Part shown: positions 19,224 to 29,216 of the stretch, in pieces | Numbering within the stretch: the stretch's first letter is position 1 | Layout: every line of letters begins with the position of its first letter | NCBI GenBank assembly: GCA_947378425.1 | Contig: CANCJV010000002.1 | Span: forward strand, 62,001-126,000 | DNA length: 64,000 nt | Direction of reading: 5' to 3' | Source of the DNA: Synechococcaceae cyanobacterium | Lineage (GTDB): Bacteria; Cyanobacteriota; Cyanobacteriia; PCC-6307; Cyanobiaceae | The notes under the pieces: model-generated | What the model was told of the DNA's origin: nothing | Databases searched by the model: none | What the model saw: only the letters and a program-made list of their open reading frames with translations | Translations under genes and position numbers: made by a program

Positions 19224-19763
19224 TCAGTTACTGCGGAACGGCATCCCCATCTCGCGGAGGAGGGCCCGGCCCTCTTCATCGCTGCGGGCGCTGGTCACGA
19301 TCGTGACGTCCATACCCCGGATGGCGTCGATCTTGTCGAAGGAGATCTCGGGGAAGATGATCTGCTCACGGATACCCAGGGTGTAGTTGCCCCGGCCGTC
19401 GAAGCTCCTGGGACTCACACCGCGGAAGTCGCGAATGCGAGGCAGGGCCAGGTTGATCAGACGCTCCAGGAAGGCATACATCCGTTCACCCCGGAGGGTG
19501 ACGGTGACGCCGATCGGCATGCCCTGGCGGATCTTGAAGGCGGCAATGGCCTTTTTCGCCCGGGTCACGACCACTTTCTGACCGGTGATGGTGGCCAGTT
19601 CGGTGATCGAGGCTTCGAGCGCCTTGGCGTTCTGGGCGGCTTCACCGAGGCCCCGATTGATGGTGACCTTGATCACCTTGGGGACCTCGTGGACATTGGA
19701 GAGACTCAGATCCTTCAGCAACTTGGGCTGGATCGTCTCCCGGTAGCGCTGTTTCAGTGACAT
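19224..19763 (-). CDS. rplE: 50S ribosomal protein L5
   Basis: 179 residues. [17 protein letters not shown] and the end [19 protein letters not shown] are diagnostic. It binds 5S rRNA and touches the P-site tRNA. The upstream gap to rplX (149 bases) is longer than most in the array and shows no gene. Confidence 0.97.
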   Translation of the reverse strand: MSLKQRYRETIQPKLLKDLSLSNVHEVPKVIKVTINRGLGEAAQNAKALEASITELATITGQKVVVTRAKKAIAAFKIRQGMPIGVTVTLRGERMYAFLERLINLALPRIRDFRGVSPRSFDGRGNYTLGIREQIIFPEISFDKIDAIRGMDVTIVTSARSDEEGRALLREMGMPFRSN

Positions 19764-19912
19764 GACGGAGGGAGGGAGTGCGCTTCTGGACGTGGTCAGA
19801 AGGCGGAGAGGTGGGGGGAAAGAGAGGGGGAGATGGAGAAGAAAGCCATAGAGGAGCGGTGTCGTGCCCTCAGCGGTTGGGCGCTAGCGGGAGCGACCAC
19901 CGGCGGCGGCGA

Positions 19913-20269
19913 TCAATCGATCACCTCACCGGTTTTCTTGAGGCGCCGTTTCTTGGTGCCGTCTTTGTCGACGACGATCTCGACGCGGCTGGCGACGTTC
20001 TTGGTGGTGGAGTACAGCATCACGTTGGAGGCATGCAGGGAAGCTTCCTCGGTGACGATGCGGCCGCTCTCGCCTTCCTGGGTTGGCTTGAGGTGGCGGG
20101 TGCGCAGGTTGATCCCCTGAACGATCAGGCGGTTCTCATAGGGAAGGGTGCGCAGGACCTCGCCGGTCTTGCCCTTGTCCTTGCCGGTGATCACCTGCAC
20201 GGTGTCGCCCTTCTTGATGCGCATCTTGGTGCGCACCGGGGTCTTCGCCTTGGGAGTTGCGGTGGCCAT
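19913..20269 (-). CDS. rplX: 50S ribosomal protein L24
   Basis: 118 residues. The KOW motif is seen in [20 protein letters not shown], followed by [19 protein letters not shown]-like sequence. L24 starts 50S assembly. Three bases after rplN. Confidence 0.97.
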   Translation of the reverse strand: MATATPKAKTPVRTKMRIKKGDTVQVITGKDKGKTGEVLRTLPYENRLIVQGINLRTRHLKPTQEGESGRIVTEEASLHASNVMLYSTTKNVASRVEIVVDKDGTKKRRLKKTGEVID

Positions 20270-20272
20270 GGT

Positions 20273-20638
20273 TCAGATCACCTCCGGAGCGAGGGACACG
20301 ATCTTGGTGAAGTTGCGCTCGCGCAGCTCCCGGGCAACGGGACCGAACACGCGCGTGCCCTTGGGGTTGTTGTCGTTACCAAGGATCACGGCGGCGTTGT
20401 CGTCGAAACGGATCGAGTTTCCCGTGTCGCGGCGCAGGGTGGCCCTGGTGCGGACCACGACGGCCTTGACCACATCCGATTTCTTGACCCCCATGTTGGG
20501 CATGGCGTCCTTGACGGCTGCCACGATCACATCACCCACGTGGGCGTAGCGACGGTTGGTGCCGAGCACCCGGATGCACTGGATGCGCTTGGCGCCGCTG
20601 TTGTCAGCGACGGTGAGGAAGGTTTCCTGCTGAATCAT
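20273..20638 (-). CDS. rplN: 50S ribosomal protein L14
   Basis: 121 residues. It begins [20 protein letters not shown] and ends [14 protein letters not shown], the standard start and end. It forms an intersubunit bridge. Confidence 0.98.
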   Translation of the reverse strand: MIQQETFLTVADNSGAKRIQCIRVLGTNRRYAHVGDVIVAAVKDAMPNMGVKKSDVVKAVVVRTRATLRRDTGNSIRFDDNAAVILGNDNNPKGTRVFGPVARELRERNFTKIVSLAPEVI

Positions 20639-20651
20639 CGGGAGGTCCTCC

Positions 20652-20921
20652 TCAGGTGGCAGCCGACGGGGTTGAGCCCGCGGCCGTGGAAATCACTTCG
20701 GCCACCATCCAGCGTTTGGTACGGCTGAGGGGGCGGGTTTCGGTGATGCGAACCCGGTCGCCGACGCGGCAGTTGTTGGCTTCGTCGTGGGCTTTGTAGC
20801 GGGTGGTGCGGCTGACGGTCTTCAGATAGATGGGGTGGGGGAAGCGGTTTTCCACCGCCACCACCACCGTTTTGTCCATCTTGTCGCTGACGACGGTGCC
20901 GACCCTTTCCTTGAGTGCCAT
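20652..20921 (-). CDS. rpsQ: 30S ribosomal protein S17
   Basis: 89 residues. [20 protein letters not shown] followed by [18 protein letters not shown] is the family core, an OB fold binding 16S rRNA. Fourteen bases after rpmC. Confidence 0.97.
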   Translation of the reverse strand: MALKERVGTVVSDKMDKTVVVAVENRFPHPIYLKTVSRTTRYKAHDEANNCRVGDRVRITETRPLSRTKRWMVAEVISTAAGSTPSAAT

Positions 20922-20935
20922 GGGAATCGGGGGGA

Positions 20936-21145
20936 TCAGGAGGCGGTGGAGCGCTGACGCTCCTTCTGCACCGAGAGAAGATGGGCCAGCTTGATGCGGG
21001 CTTGCTTGAATCGGTGCGGATGCTCCAGACGGCGTGTGGCCTGCTGGAAGCGGAGATCGAAGAGTTCGCGGCGAGTGCCGTCGATCTGTTCGGTGAGTTC
21101 GCTGTCGGTGAGGGTGCGCACCTCAGCGATGACGGGACGGGCCAT
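20936..21145 (-). CDS. rpmC: 50S ribosomal protein L29
   Basis: 69 residues in two helices. It reads [20 protein letters not shown] at the start, with [20 protein letters not shown] in the middle. It sits at the tunnel exit. It starts two bases after rplP. Confidence 0.95.
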   Translation of the reverse strand: MARPVIAEVRTLTDSELTEQIDGTRRELFDLRFQQATRRLEHPHRFKQARIKLAHLLSVQKERQRSTAS

Positions 21146-21147
21146 GG

Positions 21148-21651
21148 TCAGGACTCCACAAGGGTGGGCTCAGGAACGGCCTTGACGGCTGCAGCTGCGG
21201 GTGGCTCCTCGTCGGCGTTAGCCGCCGCGTTCGGCTGATCGGCCAGGGAGATGAACTTCGTCTTGATGGGCAGTTTGAACTGCGCCAGACGCATGGCTTC
21301 CTTGGCGATCTCAGGGGTGATTTCCGGGCCACCCATTTCGAACAGGATGCGGCCCGGTTTGATCACAGCGACCCAGAACTCCGGGTTGCCCTTACCGGAA
21401 CCCATGCGGGTTTCAGCGGCCCGCATGGTGACCGGCTTGTCCGGGAAGATCCGGATCCAGATCTGGCCGCCGCGTTTGACGTGGCGAGTCATCGCCCGGC
21501 GACTGGCCTCAATCTGGCGGGAGGTGATCCAGCCACATTCCTGGGCCTGGAGAGCGAACTCTCCGAAGGCGATGGTGTTACCGCGGGTAGCGACGCCGCG
21601 CATGCGGCCGCGCTGTTGTTTGCGGAATTTGACGCGTCTTGGACTCAGCAT
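21148..21651 (-). CDS. rplP: 50S ribosomal protein L16
   Basis: 167 residues: the usual ~140-residue core ([19 protein letters not shown]; then GRGGQ-like [20 protein letters not shown]) plus a C-terminal Ala/Glu-rich tail of ~25 residues. L16 positions the A-site tRNA. Confidence 0.97.
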   Translation of the reverse strand: MLSPRRVKFRKQQRGRMRGVATRGNTIAFGEFALQAQECGWITSRQIEASRRAMTRHVKRGGQIWIRIFPDKPVTMRAAETRMGSGKGNPEFWVAVIKPGRILFEMGGPEITPEIAKEAMRLAQFKLPIKTKFISLADQPNAAANADEEPPAAAAVKAVPEPTLVES

Positions 21652-21665
21652 GGTTCAGGCCTCCC

Positions 21666-22394
21666 TCACTCCTCGTTAGAGCGATCTTCGAACTGTTGCG
21701 GCCGGCGATTGGCACGGCGCTTCGGTGCTCCACCCACGGGCAGCTTGTCCTGCTGGCCGGGGAGCACTTCACCTTTGAACACCCAGACCTTGATGCCGAG
21801 AACGCCGTAGGTCGTGGTGGCGACCTTGGTGGCGTAATCGATGTCGGCCCGCAGGGTGTGCAGGGGAACGCGACCCTCGCGGGTCCATTCGGTACGGGCG
21901 ATCTCGGCACCGTTGAGACGGCCGGCGACCATCAGCTTCAGACCGAGAACGCCGGCGCGCTGGGCGCGCTGCACCGCCATGCGCATGACACGGCGGAAGG
22001 CGACCCGCTTCTCCAGTTGCTGGGCGATGTATTCGGCCAGCAGAAAGGCGTCGGCGTCGACCCGCTCCACTTCGACCACGTTGATACGAACCTGACGGTT
22101 CGGATCGCCGAGGGTTTTCTGGATGCCGGTGCGCAGATCTTCGATACCGCTGCCCTGGCGGCCCACCAGGATGCCCGGTCGTGCCGTCTTGAGCTCGACT
22201 TCGAGCTGGTCGGCCTTGCGGGCGATCAGCACATCGCTGATGCCGGCGGCGGCGTACTTCTTGTGAATGAACTTGCGGATCCGGTCATCCTCCTGGAGGA
22301 GGGTCGGATAGGTCTTGCTGGGGGCGTACCAACGCGAGCGGTGTTCCTGGGTGATCCCCAGGCGCAGGCCGGTTGGATGGATCTTGTGTCCCAT
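21666..22394 (-). CDS. rpsC: 30S ribosomal protein S3
   Basis: 242 residues from the ATG at 22394 ([20 protein letters not shown]), the family start. The KH-domain signature [15 protein letters not shown] is present, with [13 protein letters not shown] further on. It forms part of the mRNA entry pore. Confidence 0.98.
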   Translation of the reverse strand: MGHKIHPTGLRLGITQEHRSRWYAPSKTYPTLLQEDDRIRKFIHKKYAAAGISDVLIARKADQLEVELKTARPGILVGRQGSGIEDLRTGIQKTLGDPNRQVRINVVEVERVDADAFLLAEYIAQQLEKRVAFRRVMRMAVQRAQRAGVLGLKLMVAGRLNGAEIARTEWTREGRVPLHTLRADIDYATKVATTTYGVLGIKVWVFKGEVLPGQQDKLPVGGAPKRRANRRPQQFEDRSNEE

Positions 22395-22413
22395 CGGTCG
22401 GTGTCCTCGGGGT

Positions 22414-22785
22414 TCAGGCGGAAGGGACCGCCACACCAATGCTGATGTGGCAGGTCTGTTTTTTGATCGCGTAGGCACGACCCTGGGCGCGGGGCCGGAA
22501 GCGCTTCAGGGACGGACCCATGTCGGCGCTGGCTTCGCTGATGACCAGGTTCGCCGGGTCAAGGCCGAGGTTGTTTTCGGCATTGGCCACGGCCGACCGC
22601 AGCACCTTGGTGATGGGGCCGGTGGAGCGGTAGGGCATGAACTCGAGCATGATCAGGGCGTCGCGGTAGCTGCGCCCCCGGATCTGATCGAGCACCCGAC
22701 GCACCTTCGACACGGAGCCACGGATGTAGCGCCCGTGGGCGAGGGCCTGGGCCGGATTGGACTTGGCGGTGTTGGTGTTTGCCAT
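22414..22785 (-). CDS. rplV: 50S ribosomal protein L22
   Basis: 123 residues. ARYIRGS-type start ([20 protein letters not shown]) and the C-terminal hairpin [20 protein letters not shown] that lines the exit tunnel are both visible. Four bases after rpsS. Confidence 0.97.
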   Translation of the reverse strand: MANTNTAKSNPAQALAHGRYIRGSVSKVRRVLDQIRGRSYRDALIMLEFMPYRSTGPITKVLRSAVANAENNLGLDPANLVISEASADMGPSLKRFRPRAQGRAYAIKKQTCHISIGVAVPSA

Positions 22786-22789
22786 TGGT

Positions 22790-23065
22790 TCAGCGGCCTC
22801 CCTTCTTGTCTTTGATGTGGCCCCGGAAGGTGCGGGTGGGGGCGAATTCCCCCAGCTTGTGGCCCACCATCTGCTCCGTCACGTAGACGGGCACGTGGGC
22901 CTTGCCGTTGTGAACGGCAATCGTGTGGCCGATCATCATCGGCAGGATGGTGGAAGCCCGCGACCAGGTCTTGATCACGGTCTTGTCGTCGGCGGCGTTC
23001 TGCTTTTCAACCTTGCGAAGCAGGCTGTCGGCAACGAACGGACCTTTTTTGAGTGAGCGTCCCAT
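22790..23065 (-). CDS. rpsS: 30S ribosomal protein S19
   Basis: 91 residues. [20 protein letters not shown] and [15 protein letters not shown] are diagnostic. It binds near S13 in the 30S head. Confidence 0.98.
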   Translation of the reverse strand: MGRSLKKGPFVADSLLRKVEKQNAADDKTVIKTWSRASTILPMMIGHTIAVHNGKAHVPVYVTEQMVGHKLGEFAPTRTFRGHIKDKKGGR

Positions 23066-23100
23066 GGCGGATCAGGCGTACAGCAGTGCGGTGTGGGTCA

Positions 23101-23964
23101 TCAGGAGTCGCGTCCGCCACGGCTCCGTTTGGAGGTGCGACGACGTTTCCGAAGCACGAACCGGTTGCTGGGCTTGTTGCGCTTGCGGGTCTTGTAGCCC
23201 AGGGCCGGTTTGCCCCAGGGGGTTACCGGACCGGAGCGGCCGATCGGGGCCCGGCCTTCGCCACCACCGTGGGGGTGGTCGCAGGGGTTCATGACACTGC
23301 CGCGGACCTGGGGTCGGCGACCGAGCCAGCGCTTGCGGCCGGCTTTACCCAGGCTGGTGTTGCGCTGCTCGCTGTTGCCGACTTCACCCAGGGTGGCGTA
23401 GCACTCGCGCCGCACCAGGCGAACCTCCGTGGAGGGCAGCTTGAGGGCGACGTAGTCGCCTTCTTTGGCCATCACCTGGGCGCTGCCGCCGGCGGTGCGA
23501 ACCATCTGGCCGCCGCGACCGGCGTAGAGCTCGACGTTGTGCACGCTGGAGCCGAGTGGGATCGACGACAGGGGCAGGGCGTTGCCGTTTTCGATCGGAG
23601 CGTCCGGGCCGGAGACCAGGGTCTGCCCGACTTCAATGCCGGCCGGGGCAAGGATGTAGCGCTTCTCACCATCGCTGTAATAGAGAAGTGCCAGCCGGGC
23701 GTTGCGGTGGGGGTCGTAGTGGATCGCCGCCACCCGGGCTTCAACGCCGTGCTTGTCACGACGGAAGTCGATCACCCGGTAGAGCCGCTTATGGCCGCCG
23801 CCGCGATGGCGGCAGGTGATCACACCACGGTTGTTGCGCCCCTTGAGGCGGTGCTTGGCGATGACCAGCCCCCGCTCCCGTTTCTTGCCGGTGATCTCGC
23901 TGAAGTCGGTGACGACCAGGGTGCGAGTGCCGGGGGTGTTGGGCCTGTAATTACGGATTGCCAT
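23101..23964 (-). CDS. rplB: 50S ribosomal protein L2
   Basis: 287 residues. It starts [20 protein letters not shown] and has the conserved [20 protein letters not shown], containing the His important for peptidyl transferase centre function. Confidence 0.98.
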   Translation of the reverse strand: MAIRNYRPNTPGTRTLVVTDFSEITGKKRERGLVIAKHRLKGRNNRGVITCRHRGGGHKRLYRVIDFRRDKHGVEARVAAIHYDPHRNARLALLYYSDGEKRYILAPAGIEVGQTLVSGPDAPIENGNALPLSSIPLGSSVHNVELYAGRGGQMVRTAGGSAQVMAKEGDYVALKLPSTEVRLVRRECYATLGEVGNSEQRNTSLGKAGRKRWLGRRPQVRGSVMNPCDHPHGGGEGRAPIGRSGPVTPWGKPALGYKTRKRNKPSNRFVLRKRRRTSKRSRGGRDS

Positions 23965-23979
23965 GACGTTTCAGACCCC

Positions 23980-24282
23980 TCAGGACTCAGGGAACAGCTG
24001 GATGGCGTTGCCTTCGGCGAGGCGCACCACGGCCTTCTTCACCTGGGCACGTTTGCCGGCGAAGCGTCCGACCCGACGGGAGCGACGGGGAGGATTCATG
24101 GTGCTGACACCGACGACTTTGACGTCGAACAGGGATTCGACGGCCGCCTTGATATCGGGCTTGGCAGCCCGATGGTCCACCTCAAAGGTGTACTGATTGA
24201 GTTCGAGGGCACGGGTGGCCTTCTCGGTGATCAGCGGGCGACGGATCACATCCGCCAGCCGGCCTGCAAAACGTTCAGCCAT
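23980..24282 (-). CDS. rplW: 50S ribosomal protein L23
   Basis: 100 residues. [20 protein letters not shown] and [15 protein letters not shown] are typical. It sits at the tunnel exit and docks trigger factor and SRP. Its start overlaps the rplD stop by eight bases, suggesting coupled translation. Confidence 0.97.
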   Translation of the reverse strand: MAERFAGRLADVIRRPLITEKATRALELNQYTFEVDHRAAKPDIKAAVESLFDVKVVGVSTMNPPRRSRRVGRFAGKRAQVKKAVVRLAEGNAIQLFPES

Positions 24283-24910
24283 CTCCGTAGACCTCCTGAA
24301 TCTTCGCGAGTGCTTCCTCGTTCAACACCAGCTTGTTGGCGTGGAGCAGATCGAAGACGTTGAGTTGATCGGCGGCGATCAGTTTGACCTTCTTGAGGTT
24401 GCGCACCGAGAGCTTGACGGCATCGGATGCGCCTTCAATCACCAGGAGCACCTTGGCATCGGCAGCGATGTCGAAGCGAGCCAGGGCTGCGGTGATGTCT
24501 TTGGTCCTGGGGCTGTCGAGACCCTTGCCGAAATCCTTCACCACGGTGATGTCACCGCTGCGGCTCATCAGGGCGGTGCGCAGGGCCAGGCGCCGTTCCT
24601 TGCGGTTCATGCCCAGCTCGTAGCTGCGGGGCTTGGGACCGAAGATGACACCACCACCGGGACGCAGCGGCGTGCGGATCGAACCCTGACGGGCCCGGCC
24701 GGTGCCTTTCTGCTTGTAGGGCTTGCGGCCACCACCGGCCACCTCGGCCCGGGTCAGCGTGCTGGCCGTGCCCTGGCGGGCATTGGCCAGCTGGCGCACC
24801 ACGGCGCGATGCAGAAGATTGGCGGCGGTTGTTTCCTTGGCGACCTTGAGGTTCAGGGAGGCTTTGCCAGCCTCCTTGCCCTGCCAGTCACGAATTGCAC
24901 AGTCAGTCAT
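24275..24910 (-). CDS. rplD: 50S ribosomal protein L4
   Basis: 211 residues. [20 protein letters not shown] is the tunnel-lining loop. In Escherichia coli L4 represses its own operon; whether that applies in cyanobacteria is not shown here. Confidence 0.97.
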   Translation of the reverse strand: MTDCAIRDWQGKEAGKASLNLKVAKETTAANLLHRAVVRQLANARQGTASTLTRAEVAGGGRKPYKQKGTGRARQGSIRTPLRPGGGVIFGPKPRSYELGMNRKERRLALRTALMSRSGDITVVKDFGKGLDSPRTKDITAALARFDIAADAKVLLVIEGASDAVKLSVRNLKKVKLIAADQLNVFDLLHANKLVLNEEALAKIQEVYGDG

Positions 24911-24921
24911 GGTTCTCCTCC

Positions 24922-25569
24922 TCAGTTCGCGGCTTTGCTGCCCACCCGCTTGGCCGGGCGGATGTCGAGCAGGGCGCCGGGCTTGCCGGGGACCGAACCC
25001 TTGACCACCAGCAGGTTGCGCTCGGTGTCCACCTTGAGGATGACGAGCCCGCGGGTGGTGATCTGCTTGCCGCCGTAGCGACCCGCCATGCGCTTGCCGG
25101 GGTAGACGCGGCCCGGCGTGGTGCCGGCGCCGATCGAGCCGGGCTCGCGGTGATTCTTCGAGCCGTGGCTCATCGGACCGCGGCTGAAGCCGTGGCGCTT
25201 CTGAAGTCCGGCGAAGCCGCGACCCATCGTGTCGCCGCTGACGTCGACCTTCTGGCCGGCTTCGAAGGCCGCCACAGTGATGGCGCTGCCGAGCTCGAGA
25301 CCGTCGACGCCTTCGACGCGGTACTCGCGCAGATGGCGCAGCGGATCGTTGCCGGACTTGTTCAGGTGGCCCCGGGCCGGTTTGTTCACGAGTTTTTCGC
25401 GAATTTCACCGAAACCGATCTGAACGGCGCTGTAGCCGTCCGTGGCCTGGTTTTTGAGTTGGGTGATACGGCAGGGTCCCGCCTCGATCAAGGTGACCGG
25501 GATGGATCTGCCCTCGGGGTCGAAGAACTGGGACATGCCCAGTTTCTTCCCAAGAATGCCGATGGACAT
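24922..25569 (-). CDS. rplC: 50S ribosomal protein L3
   Basis: 215 residues. [20 protein letters not shown] at the start and [20 protein letters not shown] with the conserved loop reaching the peptidyl transferase centre. It is the first gene of the array; rpsJ (S10), which usually precedes it, is not next to it here. The promoter should lie in the 475-base divergent gap to ndhN. Confidence 0.97.
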   Translation of the reverse strand: MSIGILGKKLGMSQFFDPEGRSIPVTLIEAGPCRITQLKNQATDGYSAVQIGFGEIREKLVNKPARGHLNKSGNDPLRHLREYRVEGVDGLELGSAITVAAFEAGQKVDVSGDTMGRGFAGLQKRHGFSRGPMSHGSKNHREPGSIGAGTTPGRVYPGKRMAGRYGGKQITTRGLVILKVDTERNLLVVKGSVPGKPGALLDIRPAKRVGSKAAN

Positions 25570-26044
25570 GGGAGGGAGAACAACGCCAGCTGGACTGCCG
25601 CTGCCGCGCTCTCCAGGGGAGGGCTGCGGCTTTGACCGGAGCCCGAGGGCACCGGATCGAACGGCGGGGAGCTGAATTCGTGGGATCGCAATGGTGACAA
25701 TCGAGCCGGAGATCCAGGGGATTCCGATGCGATCGTCAGGAGCTAGCGAGGCGAATCAGCGGGCTGGGACTTCTCCGATGGCGCCGTTCGGAGCGAACTC
25801 CTGGCGGGCACGGGCAGTTTCCCGACGGTGCCGGCAGGGAAAGGGAGGAATCCCTTGCTGCTGGTTCCGTACTGGCCTGAAGGGATCGTCACCAATGACG
25901 ATCCCTGTGCTGCGCTCTGGAGGCCCGGCTAGCGGACGGGCACAGATCATCAGCACAAGCCAACAATGTACCCCACTGCCCATCCCACCCCCCTCCTGGC
26001 CGCTGGGACTGCCAGACTCTCTTCCTGTCTCGACTGACGCTCCG
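25570..26044. other. divergent control region between rplC and ndhN
   Basis: 475 bases without a convincing gene. It should hold the promoter of the ribosomal array (minus) and that of ndhN (plus). The notable item is a perfect inverted repeat at 25881-25906. I could not place -35/-10 boxes with confidence. Confidence 0.6.
25881..25906. repeat. perfect inverted repeat, 10-bp arms
   Basis: AGGGATCGTC (25881-25890), loop ACCAAT, GACGATCCCT (25897-25906). No T run follows on either strand. It lies 312 bases upstream of rplC and 139 upstream of ndhN, so it could be an operator or a leader hairpin. Confidence 0.75.
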
Positions 26045-26506
26045 ATGCCCCTGCTGCTGACCGGCCGCGGTTTTCGCCAGGACCTCGAGCGCTCCGGAGC
26101 GTTGGCGCTGTACGTGCCGTTGGAGGGTGGCGCTGAGACCAGACTGATGCGCCGGCTCCGGGCCGCCGGCTACCGGGCCCAGATGACTTCGGCCCGGGGC
26201 CTGGGTGATCCCGAGGCCTTTCTGTTCCAGCTCCATGGGGTGCGGCCGCCTCACCTTGGTCACCAGAGCGTTGGCCGGGGTGCCGCCGTGGGTGAAGTGC
26301 AGCGGGTGATGCCCCTGCTGGGGTCCCAGTTCGATGGGGAAAGCCCCGTATTGCTCTGGCTGCTGGAGGGTCAGGTTCTTTCGGCTGCTGAGCTGGCCGC
26401 CCTCTGTGCCCTCTGCCGCCGCGAGCCGCGCCTCAAGATCGTGGTGGAGATGGGTGGTGCCCGCGCCCTGCGCTGGCAGCCGCTGGAGCAGCTTGTTGGC
26501 CGCTGA
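26045..26506 (+). CDS. ndhN: NAD(P)H-quinone oxidoreductase subunit N
   Basis: 153 residues from the ATG at 26045 ([15 protein letters not shown]). NdhN is a cyanobacteria/plastid-specific peripheral subunit of the NDH-1 complex, which runs cyclic electron flow and CO2 uptake at the thylakoid. The family landmarks [20 protein letters not shown] and [15 protein letters not shown] are present. A longer in-frame reading upstream lacks homology. The downstream antiporter gene starts inside its last codons. Confidence 0.93.
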   Translation: MPLLLTGRGFRQDLERSGALALYVPLEGGAETRLMRRLRAAGYRAQMTSARGLGDPEAFLFQLHGVRPPHLGHQSVGRGAAVGEVQRVMPLLGSQFDGESPVLLWLLEGQVLSAAELAALCALCRREPRLKIVVEMGGARALRWQPLEQLVGR

Positions 26507-27800
26507 TCTGCAGGGACGTCTGGCCCTGATCTGGGGCGTTTCCTTTTTTTCCGGCTCCCTGGCCCAGCTGGCGGCTCGCCTCAGCGGACTGCCCGCCGTG
26601 GTGCTGCTGCTGGCCACCGGCCTGCTGCTCGGTCACGCCGGCTTCGCCTGGATCCAGCCCGACCAGTTGGGCCGTGGCCTCGAGCCGCTGGTTGGTCTGT
26701 TGGTCAGCCTGGTCCTCTTTGACGGCGGCCTCAATTTGCGGCTTGCCGGGCGGGACCTGCAGCGCTCGGTGCTGCAGCTGGTGCTGGTGCGCTCGCTGCT
26801 CGGCCTGGCCGGTGGCGCCGCCCTGGCCCACTGGGTCGCCGGCCTGCCCTGGCCGCTGGCCCTGGTGTTCGGTGCCATCGCCCTGGCCACCGGCCCCACC
26901 GTGGTGAATCCCCTGGTGCGCCAGATGGGCCTGAGCCCGTTTCTGGCTCGGGTGCTGGAGGCCGAAGGGCTGATACTTGAGCCGGTGAGTGCGGTCCTCG
27001 CCCTGCTGCTGCTGCAGCTGGCCCTGGGCGATCTCGGCAGTTGGCAGGATGTGGCGTGGCGGCTGTTGGTGCGGCTCGGCGCTGGCGTCGGCCTCGGAGC
27101 TCTGGCTGGCCTGCTGTTGGCGCTGGTGCTGGAGCGGCTTCAACCAGCTGAGCCCCTGGAAGGCTCTGGCAGCCCCGATCCGGCCGCTGGCGGTCTCTCC
27201 CTGCAGTTGACCCTGGGCACTCTGTTTCTGCTGTTCAGTGGCTGCGAGTCCCTGTTGCCCGAGTCGGGCCTGCCGGCTGCGGTTAGCGCCGGAGTGGTGG
27301 TGGGGCTGCGCCTCGATACCGCCGCCAGTTCCCTCGACGGCCTGATTTCCCAGTTGGCGATGCTGGCGATCACGGTGTTGTTCCCCCTGCTGGCGGCCGA
27401 TGTGTCCTGGGCGGAACTGAGTCCTCTGGGCCTCGGTGGGGTGTTGTGTGTCTTCGGGCTGATGTTGCTGCGCTTTCTGGTGGTGATGTCCGCGGGGGTG
27501 GGCTTGCCCCTGAACGTCCGCGAGAAGCTGCTGGTCAGCTGGATCGCTCCCCGCGGCATCGTCACCGCAGCGGTGGCCAGTCTGTTTGCCCTGCAGCTGG
27601 ACCAGGCCGGTGTGGCCGGTGCCGGCGCCCTCAAGGGGCTCGTCTTTCTGACCATCCTGATCACGGTGGGCCTAGGGGGCGTCACGGCCCCCTGGCTCGC
27701 CGGCAAGCTGGGGCTGAGTGGCGCGGAGCTCGCTCTGGAAGGCGCCGATCGCCCGAACGGCTCCCAGGGGGCTGAGGCCGTGCCCAGCAGCAGCGGCTGA
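26493..27800 (+). CDS. Na+/H+ antiporter (CPA1 family)
   Basis: About 435 residues, almost all hydrophobic, with 11-12 probable membrane helices. [14 protein letters not shown] and the ion-path region [15 protein letters not shown] correspond to the ATDP/xNDGT-type motifs of NhaP antiporters, here with ATGPTV. No ATG lies near the domain start; TTG at 26493 (or 26496) gives [15 protein letters not shown]. This overlaps the ndhN end by 14 bases, so translation is probably coupled. Expected role: exchange of Na+ or K+ for H+ across a membrane. Confidence 0.85.
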   Translation: MLAADLQGRLALIWGVSFFSGSLAQLAARLSGLPAVVLLLATGLLLGHAGFAWIQPDQLGRGLEPLVGLLVSLVLFDGGLNLRLAGRDLQRSVLQLVLVRSLLGLAGGAALAHWVAGLPWPLALVFGAIALATGPTVVNPLVRQMGLSPFLARVLEAEGLILEPVSAVLALLLLQLALGDLGSWQDVAWRLLVRLGAGVGLGALAGLLLALVLERLQPAEPLEGSGSPDPAAGGLSLQLTLGTLFLLFSGCESLLPESGLPAAVSAGVVVGLRLDTAASSLDGLISQLAMLAITVLFPLLAADVSWAELSPLGLGGVLCVFGLMLLRFLVVMSAGVGLPLNVREKLLVSWIAPRGIVTAAVASLFALQLDQAGVAGAGALKGLVFLTILITVGLGGVTAPWLAGKLGLSGAELALEGADRPNGSQGAEAVPSSSG

Positions 27801-28097
27801 AACCTCCCGCTCTGGCGGGGGTTGATCAGGGCGGCGGCACCGTTCTGATCGCCCCCCGGACTGCGACCGGATGCCCCTGAAGGCTCCCCATCGGAGGCCG
27901 CGGTCTTCCTCTGCGCCCAGCCCGACCATCCGACCGCTTCAAGGCAGGGAACGGATCGATGGAACCAGCTCGGCGATCGCCGGGTCTCCAGATGCCTCAT
28001 GGAGCGCTTGGGATGATGGACGGGCGCGTCCGCCCTTGCCATCGCCCCCGGTTCTTCCCACCTTCGTGCCGAGCAGGCTCTGGCCCAGGGCCGCTGG

Positions 28098-29108
28098 GTG
28101 AAGCTGATCGGGGGCGCCAGCAATCAGGATCTCACCGCCATCGAGGATCTGGCGGGGCTTTACAGCCTGGTGGGGATTCACTGCCTCGATCTGGCGGCCG
28201 ATGCGGCCGTGGTCGCCGCCGCCCGTCGTGGCATCGCCTGGGCCGAGCAGCGCGGCGCGGCCAGGCCCTGGCTGATGGTGAGCCTCAGCGATGGCGCCGA
28301 TCCCCACTTCCGCAAGGCCTGGTTCGATCCGGCCCTCTGCCCCGCATCCTGCCCGCGGCCCTGCGAGCGGGTCTGCCCCGCCCTGGCGATCCCGCCCTTG
28401 CCGTCGCCTGGAGTCGGGGTGCTGGCCGAGCGCTGCTACGGCTGTGGCCGCTGCCTGCCGGCCTGTCCCCTGGGCCTGATCGAGGAGCGGGATCACAACC
28501 TGCCCCCCGACCAGGTGGCCGAACTGCTGTCCGAGCTGCGTCCCGACGCGGTGGAGCTGCACACCCGCATCGGCCGCGCTGAGGCCTTCGCCGAGCGGCT
28601 GGCCCAGGTGTGCTCTTCCGGGGTGCCGCTGCGGCGTCTGGCAGTCAGTTGCGGTCTCGAAACCGCTGCGGGGGCGGTGGGCATCAGCCCCGCCACGCCC
28701 GAGGCCCTGGCCCGCGAGCTCTGGCTGCGCCACGAGTTGGTGCTGCAGGCGGGCCTAGTGCCCCTCTGGCAGCTGGACGGCCGGCCGATGAGCGGCGATG
28801 TGGGGGCCGGCACGGCCCGGGCTGCCGTGCGGTTGCTTGGGGCCGTGGCGCCCCTGGCGCCGCCGGGGCCGTTGCAGCTGGCGGGGGGCACCAACGAGCG
28901 CACGCTGCCCCTGCTGCAGCGACTGGATCCAGCCCTGCAGCGGTCCGTGGCTGGCGTGGCCTTCGGCAGCGTCGCCCGGGCGCTGCTGCAACCGCTGCTG
29001 CTGCAGGCCCAGGAGCGGGGCGGGCGCCTGCTCGATCAGGCCGATCTGCTGCCCGATGCCAGTGCGATCGCCGGCAATCTGGTGCGGCCCTGGCTGGAGC
29101 GGCCCTGA
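28098..29108 (+). CDS. ldpA: light-dependent period protein, 4Fe-4S
   Basis: 336 residues from a GTG at 28098 (reads VKLIGGASNQDLTAIEDLA). LdpA is an iron-sulfur protein that senses redox state and feeds it to the Kai clock in Synechococcus elongatus. A Cys-rich block (CPASCPRPCERVCPA) and a ferredoxin-type CYGCGRCLPACP support two clusters. The frame stays open upstream to 28017 (reads AEQALAQGRW just before), with no ATG, so the true start may be a few codons earlier. Confidence 0.88.
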   Translation: MKLIGGASNQDLTAIEDLAGLYSLVGIHCLDLAADAAVVAAARRGIAWAEQRGAARPWLMVSLSDGADPHFRKAWFDPALCPASCPRPCERVCPALAIPPLPSPGVGVLAERCYGCGRCLPACPLGLIEERDHNLPPDQVAELLSELRPDAVELHTRIGRAEAFAERLAQVCSSGVPLRRLAVSCGLETAAGAVGISPATPEALARELWLRHELVLQAGLVPLWQLDGRPMSGDVGAGTARAAVRLLGAVAPLAPPGPLQLAGGTNERTLPLLQRLDPALQRSVAGVAFGSVARALLQPLLLQAQERGGRLLDQADLLPDASAIAGNLVRPWLERP

Positions 29109-29216
29109 GCCGGCACGGTTCAAGCGTCCGCGGCTCCCCCGGCGTCCGCGGTTCGACTGTCGCTAGAACCGGTCCAGGCGTTGGCCGCGATCCCGTAGCG
29201 CCCGCCACCCGAGCCC

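Noticed and set aside
27801-27825. CCCGC/GCGGG hairpin after the antiporter gene
   Set aside because: The stem is short and no T run follows, so it is not called as a terminator.
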